From contig OY829326.1 of assembly GCA_963691655.1 (NCBI GenBank), positions 69,619,235-69,683,234 on the forward strand: a stretch of DNA of 64,000 nucleotides. The letters are read 5' to 3'. A program made the translations under genes and the position numbers. Origin of the DNA: Toxonevra muliebris. Lineage: Eukaryota; Arthropoda; Insecta; Diptera; Pallopteridae. The notes beneath the pieces are model-generated. The model made no database searches, was not told where the DNA came from, and worked only from the letters and a program-made list of their open reading frames with translations. This document shows, piece after piece, positions 58,796 through 64,000 of this stretch (its first letter is position 1; each line of letters opens with the position of its first letter).

Positions 58796-59680
58796 ATTTC
58801 CCACTAAAATTCCACTACCACTATCAGCTATCACTACAATATTTTCCACTAAATTTTCTGATAGTGGTATTTATAATCGTAACTTACTATTAACCGTCGG
58901 TTATAGTTCCGATTAGTGCTTAACCGGACATTAAGAATACAGCCTTTAATAATATTTAGTGGGTAGGTGGAATTTCTCCACTACCAGTAATATTTTTCAA
59001 CTGAATACTATTAACAGACTTTTTTGAACCAATCACTAAATTCCTAGCGTAACCACAGCATAATGAACAAATGTCAACGGCAAAACATTGCTTCTTTTTT
59101 TTTTTTGGTTGTTTCTGTAGCAATATTTAAATGAGAATACACGGGGATTCAATCAGGAACGGCAAGGTGAAAAGTATTTTTATCAAAGTCGATATCGCTA
59201 TTATTATACTACAATTATACAATTTTTGTATTTGTTTTCAGTAATAAACCTGTTTTAATATTTTTCTTACTGCTTAGTATTTTCTTTTCATATTACCCCC
59301 GTATCCCCCCCCCCCTCCCTTTCTACGCCCCATAATATTTCACTGCTGGTAATGGGTCTTTGCAAATATTCCGTTTTCAGAAATTATAACATGTGATTTC
59401 GTTAATAATTATTATTTTGTTTGATATTACTAGTGGTTTGCTTAGTGATAGTGAATGTGGTTGGCCAGTGCATTATGCTTTCACTACCACTAAAAAAAAT
59501 ATGTAAAAAAAATATCAGCAACCATTAAATAATATTTAGTGATAATGAAAAAGAACCCCTATATGATAACTTTGGTGGAGAGAAGTACTTTACTACCACT
59601 GCCACTAATCATGGTGGTTGTTATAATTTTTATCACTACATTTTAGTGGTAGTGAAAACATATTGCACTACAAATTTAAT
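58796..59680. repeat. Region dense in CCACTA / CACTACCACT motifs
   Basis: A dozen or more copies of CACTA-type words in both orientations (for example 58802, 58812, 58854, 58955, 59474, 59592, 59643). It includes inverted arms CAGTGCATTATGCTTTCACT (59466 on) and, reversed, TAGTGCAATATGTTTTCACT (ending 59671). Looks like transposase-binding subterminal repeats of a DNA element of unknown class. Confidence 0.5.
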
Positions 59681-59684
59681 ATTG

Positions 59685-60162
59685 GCTGCGTTTTATTCGC
59701 CACTTGTTTCTAGTTATGTATAACTAGCAGCGATAATTGTATGGAAAAACAACAACAAAGCCGTAGAGATAACAAGTAAATTATATAGCTGTTATGTATA
59801 CTTAATAAGTTGTTAGCTACATCAAATTTTTTTGTAAACTGCCAATAGTTAAAGAAAAAGGAAAAAAACAAAACAGGAAAAGATTTGAAATGTCTGCCCT
59901 TTATTGAGTATATTCGTGGGCTGAATACTTGGAATTTGTGCTCTCATCGTTAAATATTCTTATAAAAAGTAAAAACTAAAAAACAACGGCCATGGTTAAC
60001 TCAATGACTGTGATCTATTACTACAACTATAGATCATTTTTAAAATGTTTCACCTCTAGCTACTGACAGTTTCATCGTGAATAATAATATAACAAAGAAG
60101 AGGCTTAACACCATGGTCGTTTTATTCGCACATGTTAAACTAGCTGGCGAATAAAACGCAGC
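59685..60162. mobile_element. Candidate MITE, ~478 bp, perfect 18-bp ends
   Basis: GCTGCGTTTTATTCGCCA at 59685-59702 and its exact reverse complement at 60145-60162. A third copy of the core, CGTTTTATTCGC, at 60118-60129 makes a hairpin with the right end. The interior has no coding motif. Confidence 0.6.
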
Positions 60163-60214
60163 TATTATTTCCACTATTCTTATTTAGACTCTCTAAAGAA
60201 ACTCTGCAAGGTGG

Positions 60215-60480
60215 TATAATGTGGATGTATAAAACAATCAACAGGCAGATTCTGGAATTGTTGTGTCATGGACAGCTTCATAATTATAAACAGACCTATC
60301 TCCATAAAATTACAAAAACTCAGGAGATTGCTTGTGTTGGAGTTATGAGAGCTCGGAGAGCAATCCCCACAAACACTACTATTGTAATTATTTTACACAT
60401 GTAGCCCCTGAACGTTTTTTTTATGACCTACTTATAACGTCAGATGCGCTGGTAAAGTAGTTCCGTTGGTTGAATCGTTC
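60215..60480 (+). mobile_element. R1/LOA-like reverse transcriptase C-terminal fragment
   Basis: The frame 60219-60404 includes HKITKTQEIACVGVMRARRA and IPTNTT, matching the L.KIQR.AC.G.TGAMR..PT.AL block that follows the palm in R1/LOA/I-type elements. After a stop, PLNVFFM matches the next PL..F block. Decayed. Confidence 0.6.
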
Positions 60481-60739
60481 CTTCGAATTGTAATTTTGTT
60501 GATAGACAGACACAGGCACAGATTTGGCACAACCGATGAAAGGGATCTTTACAGGAGCTCTAGGGACTTGCACTTTGAAATAATCATTTTCCAATTTCTA
60601 TGCGAATGATCAATTGAGATATTCGGCAATTATTTTCTTGATTCTTAGACTGATTTGAAACTGTGAATTGGTTCAACTAGGTCACTGATGAGATTCTGGG
60701 TATACTACGGACCCAAACTATGTTCTATATTAAGACCTA

Positions 60740-61475
60740 GTTACCTAAAAGTGTCAAAAACAAATATGATTTGGATTTGGATTAAAAATATTGATTTTGA
60801 TTATATATTGGATAACTGCTCTTTAGATATGTACTATGAGATGAAAGACTTAGGAATTATGTTTGACTCGAAACTTTCGTTTTCCAAACATATCGATTAC
60901 ATTGTTTCTAAATCTTTTGCTATGTTTGAAATCGCTTTACATCTCATTAGTTAGAAGTCGCCTGGACTATTGCTCTTTGATCTGGAATCCGTATTATGAC
61001 GTTCATTCTAATAAAATTGAAAGGGTTAAAAAAGTTTTTACTAAATTTGCATTGTATAAGTTGCATTGGAATGATTGTCTTCCCTCTTACATTGGGAGAT
61101 GCAAATTGCTTGGTCTTAAGTCTTTATATGAGAGAAGAATCTAATTATCTTTAATATTTGCTTTTAATATCATTAATCGCAATATAAATTGTGTGCAATT
61201 AATCGATTTATTTAATTTCTATATTCCGCCTCGAGATTTAAGGCAAAATCGCTTATTTATCGTTTTAAAGCATTGAACTAATTATGCTATAAATGAGCCA
61301 ATCACAAGATGCGTTCAATTATGCAATAATTATAAAAACATTATTGATTTTAATGTTAGTATTTATTGATTTAAGTTCAAACTTTTCACTATTTTTAATT
61401 GAACTTTATATATAGTCTGTAAGAAATTTTCTGTAGACTGAATTGAAATAAATAAGTAAATTTTTTTTTCGAAAG
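60740..61475 (+). mobile_element. Jockey-like non-LTR retrotransposon 3' portion
   Basis: MKDLGIMFDSKLSFSKHIDY (60840) matches the KDLGV..DSKLTF..HI block. After a frameshift near 60945, SRLDYCSLIWNPYYDVHSNK (60957) then IERVKKVFTKFAL and SYIGRCKLLGLKSL match the ORF2 C-terminus. Beyond a stop at 61142, NFYIPPRDLRQNRLF continues the same frame family. The 3'UTR CTGTAAGAAATTTTC and an AAATAAAT-like tail (about 61447-61460) match the copy at 22195-22800. Confidence 0.8.
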
Positions 61476-61479
61476 TCTA

Positions 61480-62885
61480 ACTTAACAGAAACTTTTATAA
61501 GTTCTCCAGTTAAAGCTTAAATCTAGTCTTTGTATTAATTTCTTTATATCCGTGCACTTTATACTTTTCTTTTTTTTTCCAGTACTATAATTTTAGTCAT
61601 ACATATACGAGTATGCCAAAATTCCATTCTAATTTATAAAAATCTTAATCTTAACTTCTACTCGATCTATTGTTGACATTTTTACTTACCACCTACTAAG
61701 TGCAATCACATTTTCACCAAAGTGCCACTTACTTAAATAATCTTAAAATAAACTTTTTATGTTTTTTAGCATAGTAATTGAACTGACTATTAAATAATAC
61801 AATAATAATAATAATAATAAAATAAAAATCCATTTAAAGATTAACGACTCGAACAACAACAACAACCAAAAACCAACAATAAAACACAAATCATAGCAAA
61901 TAAAGCAATATAAATACCAACAAAATGCACAGAAAAAATTAAAAGCCAAGGCTGTCAAATATATATCTTCAAGATAAAAATTCAAGATAAATCTACTTAC
62001 ATACTCATACAATTTGTTCATAAGTATGTAAATGAATTTAAAAGTGCGAATACAAAATTAATAAAAATAAAAGTAAATATAGTTAAGCAATATATCTCTG
62101 TGTTTGTGTCGATGTGTATCTTGTTTAATTAAACGAATGCCAATTAAAAGACGTTGCAGAAATTACTGTAGGATTATCTGCAATGTTGGTTTGCTGTATT
62201 GGCTTTTTATTAATAGTAATGACGTTAATTTTGATAGTAATAACATTGAATAAAAACAAAAACAATAATATGCATTAGTCTTTTTAACGAAAAATTTATT
62301 GCAATGACATTCTACAAACAGGTATTCATCATCAGTGATTTTGATGTATGTTGTATAAGAAAGTGGTCGTGACATGTTCATATCTTGTTGTTTAAATCAT
62401 AGTATTAAAAGTAATAATTTGTCTTTATTATTTTCTTTTATATTCTTAAAATTTATAATAACACTGCGCAACAATTTGACGCTTTACAAAATCAAATGGC
62501 GAATGAATAACTTTTTTTAGCTGATTCCGACCCTGTACTCAGATTTTCTGTATAACGTTTGGGAACGCCTCTATGGGGACCAAAGCCGCAAGATTACAAA
62601 ATTACTCAGACAGCAAAATTCCACCAACCATCCTTACCCATCCTTTTGAGTGTTATATAAAGCCCCTATTCGATATATGACTATACCGGGTAGACGATCG
62701 CTAAACCTATCACAGAATTTTGGTGGCAAATATCCCCATCAAAAAGTAGTTGGGATCAGCGAAGGTCAAAATTACCTAAGCCCAGCTTTTTTTGAGAAAT
62801 TAACCCTTTAAAAAACAAAAATTTTTTTATAATAATCCATTTGTACAACATTAATTGTTGGAAAAAATAATAAACATTTTTCGAT
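61480..62885. other. AT-rich DNA; undetermined patch at 62500-62800
   Basis: 62500-62800 is less AT-rich (CTGTATAACGTTTGGGAACG, GGGTAGACGATCGCTAAACC) but I recognise no protein or element. Confidence 0.4.
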
Positions 62886-62887
62886 TT

Positions 62888-63238
62888 GTAACGAACCTTG
62901 ATGGTTCCTTTTCTTTTCGTCAGGGTATACTCAGCGAGTAACCAGGGTGCGTAAATAATAACTCACGATAGTTCGTTTCGGTTTTCTTTGTTCACTTGTT
63001 TATTTATTTTCTTCACTGTTGGTTTTAAATACACTTGATTATTTTTATTCTTGGTACCTCGTACAGTCTTTGTTTGTTCCTTGTAGCCCCTCAATCGTCC
63101 TTCTCGGACGTTCGTTTGCCTTCATTGGCACTCGTTTGCCGTCTTATGAAGAACCTAGCATGCGGACGCTCTGCTGATATAAACTAACGACTCTTTTGTA
63201 CTAGCCTACCGTGCGAACGCATCGGTTGGTTTATTACA
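62888..63238 (+). mobile_element. Possible solo LTR
   Basis: Starts TGTAACGAACCTTGATGG and ends GGTTGGTTTATTACA, the TG...CA form and opening common in insect Ty3/gypsy LTRs. It is about 350 bp and richer in G+C than its surroundings. Neither primer-binding site nor polypurine tract is evident, and the flanks do not show a clear short duplication. Confidence 0.35.
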
Positions 63239-63394
63239 TATAATCTAGCGAATAGAGGACAATAGAACCACCAGAAATTAATCTTTGAAAGACAACAATT
63301 TTATTTCATATTATAATATGGAATATTTTATAACCACTTAGATGTATAACCCAATTTTAGTTTTTGGTAATTTTTTTAAATCTAAGTTCGGATT

Positions 63395-63525
63395 CAATAT
63401 TTTCTGGTCTAAATTGTGGTGTACTTTTGATCTTAGCCATTTCAATTGGCTCTGATTTTTGTGTTGCTTTTAGGTCTGATTTTTGGTTTTTAGTCTGCTT
63501 TTGGTTTGATTATGGGTTAACTTTC
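63395..63525 (+). repeat. Degenerate 12-bp minisatellite array 4 (short)
   Basis: GGTCTGATTTTTGGTTTTTA and similar words continue the TTTTGGTCTGA family. The frame 63364-63615 is produced by it. Confidence 0.6.
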
Positions 63526-63529
63526 TATT

Positions 63530-64000
63530 ATTCTTTAAAATGTTTAATGCACCTTAATCCTAAATTCGCCACTTACTGTAAATATTTGGCAAGCAGGTTT
63601 GAATTGAATCCTTGAAAAAAAACTCAACTCAATGCTATATTACTTGAAACATATTCGACTTTTGATCAATAGTCCCATAAATACATGATATTAATCTAAA
63701 ATTATAGTTAATACCCCCCATTAAGTTTTTGCATAATTTCGAAAAATTAAATCATTAGCAAATTATTTTTAATAATAAATGAATGAATATAAGTATGGGA
63801 TACCTGTTGATTTGATTCCATAATGATTGACTGTAAAGGCGAATTCAGCATAAAAACTTTATCTATGACGCCACCCTAGAATTTAAGATTTACACACTAG
63901 CCAATTGCTTGCATCATAAAAACTTGGTTAGTAATAGAGTTAAAAAAGTTCAAGGTCGTTGGATGCACATGTGCGCCTGTGTTTATGCATGGTAAATATT
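63530..64000. other. AT-rich window end
   Basis: No feature recognised. Confidence 0.4.

Noticed and set aside
61743..62021. 92-codon minus-strand hydrophobic frame
   Set aside because: Generated by AAT repeats and A-rich sequence; no conserved motif.

Overview
The window is AT-rich, intron- and transposon-rich DNA typical of a higher fly (brachyceran Diptera). The grounds are two spliced exons of a fly-type semaphorin gene, abundant degraded dipteran-type non-LTR retrotransposons, piggyBac-, hAT- and mariner-type ends with their expected target duplications, and 5'-exon-like CA-rich stretches. There is no bacterial-style gene density, no CRISPR array and no intact long ORF. The longest open frames (152-158 codons) are decayed retroelement pieces.

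The one host gene I can support lies on the minus strand. A first coding exon (23453-23308: start codon, signal peptide, short linker) is spliced in frame to a second coding exon (20005-19906) that opens the Sema domain. The best match by recollection of the family is Sema5c (class 5 semaphorin). The intron between them is about 3.3 kb. The next intron runs from 19905 off the left edge (at least 19.9 kb). An Inr plus DPE arrangement near 24476 on the same strand is a candidate start site. Everything to the right of about 24.5 kb is probably upstream intergenic or 5' intronic DNA.

Layout. 1-20 kb: the large intron, holding reverse transcriptase and RNase H remnants (950-1190, 2515-2850, 10205-10920, 12846-13195, 17385-18015), two TTAA-flanked piggyBac-like elements (5302-5836, 6285-7770, the second carrying a nested mariner-superfamily transposase fragment), a decayed long-unit tandem repeat (8750-10180) and a hAT-type MITE with 8-bp target duplication (12279-12837) inserted into an older retroelement. 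20-23.4 kb: Sema5c exons with a tRNA-derived SINE inside an inverted repeat and a non-LTR 3' end. 24.5-64 kb: no supported gene. It holds further retroelement fragments (25860-26480, 45780-46876, 49540-49800, 60215-60480, 60740-61475), several MITE-like inverted-repeat elements including two members of one TA-flanked mariner-like family (41666-42367 and 57560-57894), a Harbinger-like element next to a long hairpin (53017-54010), a dense cluster of GATC/GCATGATC sites (55948-56764) that may be regulatory, and a possible solo LTR (62888-63238).

A degenerate 12-bp minisatellite (consensus near TTTTGRTCTGAR) occurs four times across the window in both orientations and is the most distinctive repeat that I cannot assign to a known element. 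I found no convincing new gene system. The findings of most interest are nested or structured mobile DNA and possible cis-regulatory clusters.
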